Assembly (NCBI GenBank): GCA_017537345.1
Contig: JAFYKY010000001.1
Location: forward strand, 40,134 to 104,133
Length of the DNA stretch: 64,000 nucleotides
Source of the DNA: Clostridia bacterium
GTDB lineage: Bacteria; Bacillota; Clostridia; Oscillospirales; CAG-382
Direction of reading: 5' to 3'
Shown: one piece after another, positions 25,905-34,001 of the stretch
Position numbering within the stretch: position 1 is the stretch's first letter
How the letters are laid out: every line of letters begins with the position of its first letter
The notes under the pieces: generated by a model
Seen by the model: the letters and a program-made list of their open reading frames with translations, nothing else
What the model was told of the DNA's origin: nothing
Databases searched by the model: none
Translations under genes and position numbers: made by a program

Positions 25905-26682
25905 ATCTTCCGAATTGTTTATTCATCCATTTTATTGCCATATCAACCCATCTGCCGGTATAGGGGTCGTTATAATCGCCGGTGCCGTTTGGTGCGGTTT
26001 CCTCTGTGCAGACAGAGAGTCCGTGGGGCCCCTTGGGGAAGATATGCATTTCGAAGGGGTTATTTTCTTTATACAATGCGTCTGCCAGCGAAAGGGGATC
26101 GGAAAGAGGGACGCATTCATCGGTAAAGGTGTGCCATATAAACATAGGGGATGTTTTTTCGTGAACCATATTGTGGGTGCAAAGGTGAGCGTATTCCTCG
26201 TAGGTAGGCTCTCTGTCCAGTCCCATAAGCAGTTTAAAGCATTCGGGGTGGGATTTTACCAAAGGATAGCAGGCAATCGCAAGGTCGGGACGGCAGTCAA
26301 GCCCCTCCAGAGCAGGATCGTCAAAAGCGGATGCTATCCAAGCGGAAAGGTGTCCACCTGCGGAAAAACCGATAGTAACGATTCTGTTGGGGTCTACGTG
26401 ATATTCCTCGGCGTGCTCACGGATATGGTGTATGGTCTTTGCCACGTCTATAAGAGGATTTTTGTCCTTTGCCTCCTCCATAACTCTGTAAAACAAAGTG
26501 AATGTGTTACAGCCTGCGGCTTTAAACTGGTTTGCCACCGGTTCTGCTTCACGGGCAGAGCAATACATATATCCGCCGCCGGGAAGCACCACCACCGCAG
26601 GGCGGGGAGGAATGGGCATTTCTTTGGATATTTTTGCTATGTGAGCGTCGATATATGCGCTTCCGTCAAGATTTATTATCAT
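25903..26682 (-). CDS. Alpha/beta hydrolase, acetylesterase type
   Basis: A 259-residue cytoplasmic esterase. The oxyanion-hole loop VVVLPGGGYMYCS, nucleophile elbow GFSAGGH, acid HTFTDECVP and catalytic His in GPHGLS are all in place, as in acetyl-xylan esterase and BD-FAE-like hydrolases. It probably removes acetyl or acyl groups from sugars or xenobiotic esters; the substrate is unknown. It overlaps the end of lnt by 17 bases and is the last gene of a long minus-strand operon. Confidence 0.85.
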   Translation of the reverse strand: MIINLDGSAYIDAHIAKISKEMPIPPRPAVVVLPGGGYMYCSAREAEPVANQFKAAGCNTFTLFYRVMEEAKDKNPLIDVAKTIHHIREHAEEYHVDPNRIVTIGFSAGGHLSAWIASAFDDPALEGLDCRPDLAIACYPLVKSHPECFKLLMGLDREPTYEEYAHLCTHNMVHEKTSPMFIWHTFTDECVPLSDPLSLADALYKENNPFEMHIFPKGPHGLSVCTEETAPNGTGDYNDPYTGRWVDMAIKWMNKQFGR

Positions 26683-28219
26683 CTGTTTTTACCTTCTTTT
26701 TTTGTTTGTATATACCGTAACTGCAAATACTTACGGTATAAGCTATGCACAAATACAGCCATACATCGCCGATAAGGGAATACAGCGTTACCGTGTTGCA
26801 GGAAACCGCCTCTCCGTAAAGTATATCCTCTACCATTGGCTCTGTCTGGGAAATTATTCTGCCTCTGGGGTCAATAATACAGCTTATACCCGTGTTGCCT
26901 GCGCGGATAACGGGTCTGCCCGTTTCAATGGCGCGTATAACAGAAAAGTTTCTGTGCTGGTATACGCCTCGGGTGGATTTATACCAGCTGTCATTGGTGG
27001 CGACAAAGATAATATCCGCCCCGTCCCGTACTCCTTCTCTTGAAAAGGATGCAAATATGGAATCAAAGCACACCAGGGGAGAAAAGGTGTATCCTTCAGC
27101 TTTTATAAGGGAAGTGTCTTTCCCCGCAGTAAGGGATTCGGAAAGGTTCATGTTGCCCAAAGCGGGTATGATTCCCGTTATAAGCTCGCCATAGGGTATC
27201 ATTTCCCCAAAGGGAACCGGGTGGCGTTTATCGTAACGGTTGCTAATGCTTCCGTCAGGGTAAATTGCCACAATGGAGTTGTAGTATCTGTCCTCATCGT
27301 CAGCAACCAGAACTCCCGTCAGTATGGTAACGTTCTTTTCCCGCGCCACGTTTACAAGGGGCTTAAGCCTTTCGCAGTCCTCGGAGCTGTAGCGGGGCAG
27401 GGGGGATTCGGGCAGGAAAAGTATTTTCGCTCCTTCGTCTGCCGCCTGCTCGCACATATATACATAGGTTTCCACAATATGGTTGTAGTAATCGGGGCGC
27501 CATTTGTCCTCGCCGGTTATACAACCTTGGATAATAGCTATATCGGTTTTGTTTTCGGTCTTGGGCTGTATTAAAAGTATTGCCGTGCCGCACACAAGGT
27601 TTAAAGCGAGCACTCCTGCGGAAATGCACAATAATTTGTGATTTCCCGTCATAAGCCATAGTCCCAGATAAGCGGATATGAGAGCGATTATAAAGCATAT
27701 AAAATAACTTCCGAAAAGGGAAGCGGTTTCCACCATAGGCAAAAACATTGCCTGCCCAACCGCCATTTTGCCCCAGGAAAAGGACAATTCTCCCAAAGAA
27801 AGCACCCATTCTCCAATTGTCCAGAGTGATGCAAAGGAAAAAGCAAGTAAGTGCTTGTTTGCGGGCACAAATTTAATAAGCCACATAACTCCTGCCGTAA
27901 GCAGAGAATGGTACAGTGCTATTCCTATGCAGGCGACAATTACGATCGTTATTCCCTCTGCGGCGGAAAATCCGAACCCATCAAAGGGGTAAAGTGCCAT
28001 AAACCAATAATAAAGGGGAATATAAAATCCAAAGCAAAACAAATAGGAATAACGGAAAAACGCTTTCCTCTCGCAGGAGAAAAGCGCAAAGAAGTACAGC
28101 GCAAGTCCCGGAAAGGCGAATATAAAGGTATAATCGCTCCAGAACTGCACCGAATATATTATTCCGGCTGTAAGGCAAGTAATCGCAGGATGTTTTTTAA
28201 CGTAATCAGTTAAGGTCAT
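26666..28219 (-). CDS. lnt: Apolipoprotein N-acyltransferase
   Basis: A 517-residue membrane enzyme with 7-8 TM segments around a nitrilase-like catalytic domain. The catalytic triad E271 (LFLPESP), K331 (DKRHPVPFGE) and C384 (VCFDSIF) matches E267, K335 and C387 of the E. coli enzyme in spacing. Lnt adds a third acyl chain to the N-terminal cysteine of lipoproteins. It is usual in diderms and actinobacteria and less expected in a clostridium, though the window has many lipoproteins that would be substrates. The start overlaps the isomerase end by 14 bases. Confidence 0.88.
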   Translation of the reverse strand: MTLTDYVKKHPAITCLTAGIIYSVQFWSDYTFIFAFPGLALYFFALFSCERKAFFRYSYLFCFGFYIPLYYWFMALYPFDGFGFSAAEGITIVIVACIGIALYHSLLTAGVMWLIKFVPANKHLLAFSFASLWTIGEWVLSLGELSFSWGKMAVGQAMFLPMVETASLFGSYFICFIIALISAYLGLWLMTGNHKLLCISAGVLALNLVCGTAILLIQPKTENKTDIAIIQGCITGEDKWRPDYYNHIVETYVYMCEQAADEGAKILFLPESPLPRYSSEDCERLKPLVNVAREKNVTILTGVLVADDEDRYYNSIVAIYPDGSISNRYDKRHPVPFGEMIPYGELITGIIPALGNMNLSESLTAGKDTSLIKAEGYTFSPLVCFDSIFASFSREGVRDGADIIFVATNDSWYKSTRGVYQHRNFSVIRAIETGRPVIRAGNTGISCIIDPRGRIISQTEPMVEDILYGEAVSCNTVTLYSLIGDVWLYLCIAYTVSICSYGIYKQKKKVKTDDNKS

Positions 28220-29060
28220 TCAGCATTTTTCTTATTTCCGTTACAGCGAATTCAAAAGCTTCATATCCGTCTGCAAAGGAATATTTGTGTTTAATATCAT
28301 CGGTATCCGAAAGCGAGGAAAGTCCGGTAAACATCATAAGATGGGGCTCTACCGTAAGTATGAATTCCTCCTCGGTGTCCTTGTTTATCTGTGCAAGGGT
28401 TTCTTTAAGATATGCGTTGCCGTATCCGGGAGGAACAATAATACCTTCTCCGTCGCAATCCTTAATATGCATATACTCAACGTAATCCTTTAAAAGCTCG
28501 TATGCGCCGGAAGCGTCCTCACCGCAGAAGGGGAAGTTGCCGTTATCCAACACTACTTTAAGTCTGCCTCCGAAGTGATCCATAAGCTCACGCACGTTTT
28601 CGGGGCTCTGACCGTATATGCCTTTTTCGTTTTCGTGGCAAAGGGTAAAGCCGCGGGCTTCTGCCATTACAAGCAGCTCTTCCATAAGAGCGTATACCTT
28701 TTCGGCAAACTCGCTTCTTTCCATATTTTCCGCGGGATAAAAGCTGAACATACGCACACGCTTGCATCCCAGCTTATCGCCGATATCCATTATACGGGTA
28801 AACAGCGCCTTGTGGGCTTCCATATCTCCGTCCACAGCTATCTTACCGATAGGGGAGCCCAGAGAAGAAAGGGTTATGCCTGCTTCAGAAAGCTTTTTCT
28901 TTACAGTATCCACTTCCTCATCGGAAAGGGTCACAAAGCTTTTTCCGTCCACACCGCGTATTTCAAGCATATTTATGCCTAATTTTTTAAGGGACTCCAG
29001 CTGTATATCAAAGCTTGCGTCGATTTCGTCCGCAAAAGCGGAAAGAATAAATTTTGCCAT
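28206..29060 (-). CDS. Sugar phosphate isomerase/epimerase-like TIM barrel
   Basis: A 284-residue AP-endonuclease-2/xylose-isomerase-like protein. The barrel shows FILSAFADEIDASFDIQLESL at the start and metal-ligand type motifs CHENEKGIYGQ, VVLDNGNFPFCGEDA, YMHIKDCDGEG and LTVEPHLMMF. Members isomerise or epimerise sugars such as tagatose/sorbose or act in inositol breakdown; the substrate cannot be assigned. It shares one base with the stop of the MORN gene (TAATG) and overlaps lnt. Confidence 0.85.
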   Translation of the reverse strand: MAKFILSAFADEIDASFDIQLESLKKLGINMLEIRGVDGKSFVTLSDEEVDTVKKKLSEAGITLSSLGSPIGKIAVDGDMEAHKALFTRIMDIGDKLGCKRVRMFSFYPAENMERSEFAEKVYALMEELLVMAEARGFTLCHENEKGIYGQSPENVRELMDHFGGRLKVVLDNGNFPFCGEDASGAYELLKDYVEYMHIKDCDGEGIIVPPGYGNAYLKETLAQINKDTEEEFILTVEPHLMMFTGLSSLSDTDDIKHKYSFADGYEAFEFAVTEIRKMLNDLN

Positions 29061-29920
29061 TATGAACCTCCTAAAGGACCCATAGCTATTTTGTTTTCAA
29101 CAAAGTATCCGGTATATGAATGACCGTTGGGCCAAGTGTAAACCGATTCTCCTCTGTGAACGTAATCGTTTTTATCATCGTATCTGAAGGTGCCGTCGTC
29201 GTTTCTCAGGCGGGTGTCCATATAATCGTCAAGAAAATATCCGGTATAGGTTTCGCCGTTTTTCCAGGTGTAAACACCCTGACCGTTGCGCTTGTCGGCT
29301 TTGTATTCGCCGTTGTAAACGTCCCCCTCCGCAGAGGTGAACACACCTTTTCCGTCCTTGAGGTCGTTTTTAAATTCGCCTTTATACGTTGCACCGCTTG
29401 CCCAGGTGTAGGTGCCGGAGCCGTGCATCATATTATCGTTAAAAGCGCCTTCGTAAAAGCTTCCGTTGGACATGGTGTATTTTCCGTTACCGTGCTTTTT
29501 GCCGTTCATAAGGGATCCTTCGTAAACGTCACCGTTTGCGTATGTATATACTCCCAGACCGGTAATTTCATCGTTAAGAAAATCACCCTCATAAACGTCA
29601 CCCGTGGCGGCATAGGTCATTTTACCCTTGCCGTTACGGTATATTCCGCTTATCCCGCCTTCGTATATATCACCGTTTGCAAAGACTATCTTTCCTGCGG
29701 CAAAATCCAGAGTGGCTGTGTCCCCGTTGGGGTAACGTATGGTGCCCGTCATTTCCTGACCGCCGCTTGCCTTGCCGAAAAAGCGGTAGCCTTCGTCGGT
29801 GGAAACAAAGCGGTAGCCCATGGAAAAGAACACCACCACGGTGATTATCACCAACACCATAGCCAACAATATTATTTTAATAAAGGGGCTTTTTAATGCG
29901 CTTCTTACTTCGTTATTCAA
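29060..29920 (-). CDS. MORN-repeat protein with N-terminal TM anchor
   Basis: A 286-residue protein. One TM helix spans about residues 13-32; from about residue 60 on, at least eight MORN repeats of about 23 residues follow, with the core pattern Y-x-G-x-F/Y-x-x-x-x-x-x-G-x-G (for example YEGDFLNDEITGLGVY, YEGSLMNGKKHGNGKY, YKGEFKNDLKDGKGVF). MORN repeats make elongated beta sheets that bind lipid or protein partners. Its role here is unknown. ATG at 29920 overlaps the stop of the next upstream gene by 4 bases. Confidence 0.9.
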   Translation of the reverse strand: MNNEVRSALKSPFIKIILLAMVLVIITVVVFFSMGYRFVSTDEGYRFFGKASGGQEMTGTIRYPNGDTATLDFAAGKIVFANGDIYEGGISGIYRNGKGKMTYAATGDVYEGDFLNDEITGLGVYTYANGDVYEGSLMNGKKHGNGKYTMSNGSFYEGAFNDNMMHGSGTYTWASGATYKGEFKNDLKDGKGVFTSAEGDVYNGEYKADKRNGQGVYTWKNGETYTGYFLDDYMDTRLRNDDGTFRYDDKNDYVHRGESVYTWPNGHSYTGYFVENKIAMGPLGGS

Positions 29921-30327
29921 AACAATTCACCCAAGCTGTCTAAAATTCCGGGCAGCAGATAAGATGCCACCGCACCCACAAGGATTATAATGACTATTAA
30001 TCCCAGCACGCCGATAAAAGGAATAGTTTCTGCGCGGTATTTTTTGCCGGCAAGAGAAGAATACTCTTCGGGAATATAATATTTCCCGTTCTCATCGGCC
30101 TTTACCATTTTGGAAATACCGCCGTTTTGTTCAAGTTGTTTTTTAAGATAACCATCGGGGTTTTTTATGCCCAGTTCTTCGCAACTTTTGGCGTTTTCTG
30201 CGCCAAAGCAACCGTTATCCGTAAGAGCTTTAATAAAGCTTCCGCAGGTGCGTTTTATAAAATAAAGGTAAAGGGTAGCCGCGCACAGTCCTGCGGTAAT
30301 TCCCCAAACGAGGTAGGTTACGGTCAT
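29917..30327 (-). CDS. Hypothetical membrane protein with two TM helices
   Basis: A 136-residue protein with TM segments at about residues 4-22 and 102-127. Between them is a cytoplasmic or external loop with NGCFGAENAKSCEELGIKN and KADENGKYYIPEEY. No family recognised; the C-terminal membrane segment with the YYIPEE motif resembles proteins paired with MORN partners only through its position here. It lies 10 bases after serS and is translationally coupled to the MORN gene, so the two probably act together. Confidence 0.7.
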   Translation of the reverse strand: MTVTYLVWGITAGLCAATLYLYFIKRTCGSFIKALTDNGCFGAENAKSCEELGIKNPDGYLKKQLEQNGGISKMVKADENGKYYIPEEYSSLAGKKYRAETIPFIGVLGLIVIIILVGAVASYLLPGILDSLGELF

Positions 30328-30337
30328 CTTTAAGCTC

Positions 30338-31615
30338 CTATCTTATTTCGGTCATGCCGCCCATATAGGGACGGAGAGGTTCGGGAATAGCAATGCTTCC
30401 GTCTGCTCTCATATTATTTTCAAGGAATGCGATAAGCATTCTGGGAGGTGCAACAACGGTGTTGTTAAGGGTGTGAGCAAGATATTTGCCGTTTTTGCCG
30501 TTAACACGTATCTTAAGGCGTCTTGCCTGAGCATCGCCCAGATTGGAGCAAGAACCAACCTCAAAGTATTTTTGCTGCCTGGGGGACCAAGCCTCAATAT
30601 CCACGCTCTTAACCTTAAGATCTGCAAGGTCGCCGGAGCAGCATTCAAGAGTCCTTACGGGGATATCCATACTTCTGAACAGGTCAACGGTGTTCTGCCA
30701 AAGCTTATCAAACCACATGGGGCTTTCCTCGGGCTTGCACACAACTATCATTTCCTGCTTTTCAAACTGGTGGATACGGTAAACGCCTCTTTCCTCTATA
30801 CCGTGAGCGCCCTTTTCCTTACGGAAGCAGGGAGAATAGCTGGTGAGAGTGTAGGGGAGCTTTTCTTCGGGCACGATGCTGTCTATAAATCTGCCGATCA
30901 TAGAGTGCTCGCTGGTACCGATCAGGAACAGATCCTCGCCTTCTATCTTATACATCATAGCTTCCATTTCAGCAAAGCTCATAACGCCGGTAACAACGGA
31001 AGAACGGATCATATAAGGAGGAATACAGTAGGTAAATCCTCTGTCGATCATAAAATCTCTTGCATAGGAAAGCACTGCGGAATGGAGACGGGCAATGTTT
31101 CCGGTAAGATAATAAAAGCCGTTGCCCGCAACCTTACGTGCGGCATCAAGGTCGATACCGTTAAGGCGCTCCATTATTTCGGTGTGGTAGGGGATCTCGA
31201 AATCGGGGGTAACGGGTTCGCCGAACTTCTGCAGTTCAACGTTTTCGCTGTCATCCTTGCCGATAGGAACGGAAGGATCGATAATGTTGGGAATAACCAT
31301 CATTATCTTGTTTATCTTTTCAGCGTATTCTTCTTCCAGCTTTTCAAGCTCTGCAAGTCTTTGCGCCTGAGCGTTTACGGTTGCTTTTGCAGCCTCTGCT
31401 TCTTCCTTCTTGCCTTGACCGTACAAAGCACCTATCTGCTTGGAAAGACGGTTTCTTTCGCTGCGGAGATTATCTGCCTCCTGCTGTGCTGCGCGGGAAG
31501 CGGCGTCAAGCTCTATAACCTCGTCAACGAGAGGGAGCTTATTTTCCTGAAACTTGTTTTTAATGTTCTGTTTTACGATATCGGGGTTGTTTCTTAAAAA
31601 TTTAATATCAAGCAT
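30338..31615 (-). CDS. serS: Serine--tRNA ligase
   Basis: A 425-residue class II synthetase of the normal length. The N-terminal coiled coil (about residues 28-105, with LRSERNRLSKQIGAL) clamps the long arm of tRNA-Ser; the catalytic domain has motif 2 FRKEKGAHGIEERGVYRIHQFE and the C-terminal motif 3 arginine near NNMRADGSIAIPEPLRPYMGG. ATG at 31615 follows GAGGAG inside the parB stop region, and only 6 bases separate the genes. No T-box leader is present; serS is read from the parA promoter. Confidence 0.97.
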   Translation of the reverse strand: MLDIKFLRNNPDIVKQNIKNKFQENKLPLVDEVIELDAASRAAQQEADNLRSERNRLSKQIGALYGQGKKEEAEAAKATVNAQAQRLAELEKLEEEYAEKINKIMMVIPNIIDPSVPIGKDDSENVELQKFGEPVTPDFEIPYHTEIMERLNGIDLDAARKVAGNGFYYLTGNIARLHSAVLSYARDFMIDRGFTYCIPPYMIRSSVVTGVMSFAEMEAMMYKIEGEDLFLIGTSEHSMIGRFIDSIVPEEKLPYTLTSYSPCFRKEKGAHGIEERGVYRIHQFEKQEMIVVCKPEESPMWFDKLWQNTVDLFRSMDIPVRTLECCSGDLADLKVKSVDIEAWSPRQQKYFEVGSCSNLGDAQARRLKIRVNGKNGKYLAHTLNNTVVAPPRMLIAFLENNMRADGSIAIPEPLRPYMGGMTEIR

Positions 31616-31621
31616 TTTATT

Positions 31622-32503
31622 TTACTCCTCAAAGAAAGTGCTTCCGCACAAAGATTTTATAAGTTGCTCCAGGTCTTCCGTTCCGGAATACGCAATGGAG
31701 AGCTTGTTTCCGTTAATAGATACTCTTCTGCCTACCTGCTCGCTTACCTTGCTTTCCAGACGCTTGTAATATTCGGTCTCTACGGGGCTTTTTACGGGAA
31801 GGGGCTTGTTTTCCATTATCCGTTTTACCAACGCTTCGGTCTCTCTTACCGAAAGCATACCGGATATTATGTTGTTTGCGTGGGCGAATATCGCTTGCTC
31901 TGTAAGCTTGTCCGTAAGGGGAAGCAGAGCACGGGCGTGACCGTAGGTGAGCTTATCCTCTCTCACCAGCTCAAGCACCGATTCGGGAAGTTTTAAAAGA
32001 CGCAGTATGTTCGCCACGGCGGCACGGGATTTTCCCACCTTTTGCGCCGCCTGCTCTTGGGTAAGAGAATAATTTTCTATCAGATCCTTATACCCGTAGG
32101 CTTCTTCAACGGGGTTAAGATTTTCTCTTTGCAGGTTTTCTATAAGAGATATTTCCGCGGCGGAAACCTCGTCGGTATCCTTAACCAAAACGGGCACCTC
32201 CGTGAGTCCCGCTATCCGTGCGGCGCGCCAACGGCGTTCACCGGCAATAATGCCGTAATATCCGTTGCCCATATCCCGAACTACGATAGGCTGTATAATA
32301 CCGTGTTCCTTTATAGATTCCGCCAGCTCTTCCAGCAAAACGGGGTCAAACTTTTTTCTTGCCTGAGCGGGGTTGGGCTCTATATTTGTAAGCCGAACCA
32401 TGGTAACACCGCTTCCGCCGGGAGAAGATATTTCGTATTCGTTATCAAACATAAGGGCATCAAGCCCTCTGCCGAGTCTTTGTCTGTCTGCAGATTTTGC
32501 CAT
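31622..32503 (-). CDS. parB: Chromosome partitioning protein ParB
   Basis: A 293-residue ParB/Spo0J. It has the N-terminal LGRGLDALM segment, the CTPase core with IEPNPAQARKKFD and GERRWRAARIAGL (the GERR arginine patch), ENLQRENLNPVEEA, a helix-turn-helix (TQEQAAQKVGKSRAAVANILRLL) and a C-terminal dimer domain. It should load at parS sites and work with ParA in origin segregation and sporulation. No complete parS was found in the window. Six bases separate it from parA and from serS. Confidence 0.96.
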   Translation of the reverse strand: MAKSADRQRLGRGLDALMFDNEYEISSPGGSGVTMVRLTNIEPNPAQARKKFDPVLLEELAESIKEHGIIQPIVVRDMGNGYYGIIAGERRWRAARIAGLTEVPVLVKDTDEVSAAEISLIENLQRENLNPVEEAYGYKDLIENYSLTQEQAAQKVGKSRAAVANILRLLKLPESVLELVREDKLTYGHARALLPLTDKLTEQAIFAHANNIISGMLSVRETEALVKRIMENKPLPVKSPVETEYYKRLESKVSEQVGRRVSINGNKLSIAYSGTEDLEQLIKSLCGSTFFEE

Positions 32504-32509
32504 AATTTA

Positions 32510-33280
32510 TCACTTGCACCTTTCTGTAAATTCTTCTGCCAGAGCAGAGTATGCCGCCGCACCCTTTGATGAACGGTCGTAATCTACAATGGCAAGACCG
32601 TAGCTGGGCGCTTCGGAAAGCTTTACGTTTCTCGGCACAGGTGTGGAAAACAGCTTGTCCGCAAAATATTTTTTAATCTCGTTCATTACCTGAGCTGTAA
32701 GATTAAGCCTGCCGTCATACATATTCACAAGTACTCCGATAAGCTCCAATGACGGGTTATAAAGCTTTCTTACGGATTTTATGGTAAGAGTGAGCTGTGA
32801 TAACCCTTCAAGTGAGTAATATTCGCACAGCAGGGGAATTACCACGCCGTCGGATGCGGTAAGCGCGTTCAGGGTGATGAGTCCCAGAGAGGGCGGGCAG
32901 TCTATGATTATGTAATCGAATTGCTCTCTCACCGTGTCCAGCGCAGTCTTCAGACGGGATTCTCTGCGGTGGATATCTGCCAATTCTATTTCGGCGGCTA
33001 CAAGATCTATACTCGAAGGTATAACGTAAAGATTTTCCGCAGAGGAACGGCAAATACATTCGGATGCCGTCTTTCTGCCGATCAGAACGTCATACACACT
33101 GCCGGGGGCGGTGCGCTTGTTAATTCCCAGACCGCTTGTGGCGTTGCCCTGAGGGTCTGCATCCACCAACAGCACCTTGTTGCCCTTTGCGGCTACGCAG
33201 GCGGCAATATTTACGGCGCTGGTAGTCTTTCCCACGCCGCCTTTTTGGTTTGCAAAGCTTATTATCTTCCGTCTGCTCAT
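32510..33280 (-). CDS. parA: ParA/Soj-type chromosome partitioning ATPase
   Basis: A 256-residue ATPase with the deviant Walker A KGGVGKTTSAVN, the A' strand VLLVDADPQGNATSGLG, and Walker B YIIIDCPPSLGLITLNAL. With ParB it moves the origin region. It is the first gene of an operon parA-parB-serS and five further genes, from a promoter at 33327-33355. The presence of parAB suggests this segment lies in the origin half of the chromosome, although no rnpA, gidA or rsmG is nearby. Confidence 0.96.
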   Translation of the reverse strand: MSRRKIISFANQKGGVGKTTSAVNIAACVAAKGNKVLLVDADPQGNATSGLGINKRTAPGSVYDVLIGRKTASECICRSSAENLYVIPSSIDLVAAEIELADIHRRESRLKTALDTVREQFDYIIIDCPPSLGLITLNALTASDGVVIPLLCEYYSLEGLSQLTLTIKSVRKLYNPSLELIGVLVNMYDGRLNLTAQVMNEIKKYFADKLFSTPVPRNVKLSEAPSYGLAIVDYDRSSKGAAAYSALAEEFTERCK

Positions 33281-33326
33281 ACCGGCAAAAACCTCATACC
33301 TTATAATTAAAATAATTCTTCATATA

Positions 33327-33355
33327 AGTATATCAATTTTTGCGCCCGATGTCAA
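33327..33355 (-). promoter_or_regulatory. Promoter of the parA operon
   Basis: Minus strand TTGACA (33355-33350) and TATACT (33332-33327), 17-base spacer, 46 bases upstream of the parA ATG. Confidence 0.8.
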
Positions 33356-33357
33356 TA

Positions 33358-33588
33358 TTAAACCTCAATATCCTCTGCCAGTTCCTTTGCTGTTTTTGGG
33401 GTAGCCCTTGCCGCCCACAAAAGACCGCACAGCTTTCGCAGCTTTTCTCCCTCCAAACGGGTGAAAACCACCTCGCATTCGCTTTTTCCATCCTCATACC
33501 GTTTGGTTACGGCTATTATATTTCCGCATAATCTGTATTCCAGAACAAAATCATCACAATCGGATATAAGTATATCTCCGTTATCCAT
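33358..33588 (-). CDS. Small hypothetical protein, 76 residues
   Basis: An acidic protein beginning MDNGDILISDCDDFVLEYRL, then a basic KRYEDGKSE turn, a strand VVFTRLEG and a helical tail LRKLCGLLWAARATPKTAKEL. No family recognised. AAAGGACCG lies upstream of the ATG and a candidate promoter at 33628. It ends just before the parA promoter, so it is a separate unit. Confidence 0.55.
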   Translation of the reverse strand: MDNGDILISDCDDFVLEYRLCGNIIAVTKRYEDGKSECEVVFTRLEGEKLRKLCGLLWAARATPKTAKELAEDIEV

Positions 33589-33627
33589 TTTTTCGGTCCT
33601 TTCTTTCCTTGGCGGTTTTGGATAAAC

Positions 33628-33655
33628 ATTATATGTCCTATTCTACTTTGGTAAA
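33628..33655 (-). promoter_or_regulatory. Candidate promoter, TTTACC-16-TATAAT
   Basis: Minus strand TTTACC (33655-33650) and perfect TATAAT (33633-33628), 16-base spacer, 40 bases before the 76-residue gene. The rest of the 407-base gap up to 33995 is AT-rich with no gene. Confidence 0.5.
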
Positions 33656-33878
33656 CGCGCCGAAAAATGCCGTTTTGCGGAGCAAAATCAGTCGGAAAAG
33701 CCTGCTTTTTGATTTTAACCCCCGTTTTTTGCAAAATATAGGTAAAATTTGTAAAAAAACAAACAACTGTTTTAAAAAGATATCCTCTTTTTGCCCCGTT
33801 TCGCAAAACAAACAAAGATTTGGTAAAAAAATATAGTTTTTTGTTAAAAAAGCGGTTAAGAATTTTTGGGTTTTTATA

Positions 33879-33907
33879 TTGACAAGGTAGAAATCTTCAT
33901 ATATAAT
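33879..33907 (+). promoter_or_regulatory. Promoter of hppA
   Basis: Consensus TTGACA (33879-33884) and TATAAT (33902-33907), 17-base spacer. The roughly 90-base leader has a small GGCAAAAAGCC inverted repeat but no recognised riboswitch. Confidence 0.85.
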
Positions 33908-34001
33908 ACGTATTGTGCAAGATATGGGCTTTTTTTGGGAAGCCTGCTTGCAGAGAATAAATAAACGGCAAAAAGCCGTAAAAATATAAGGAGAAATGAA
34001 T

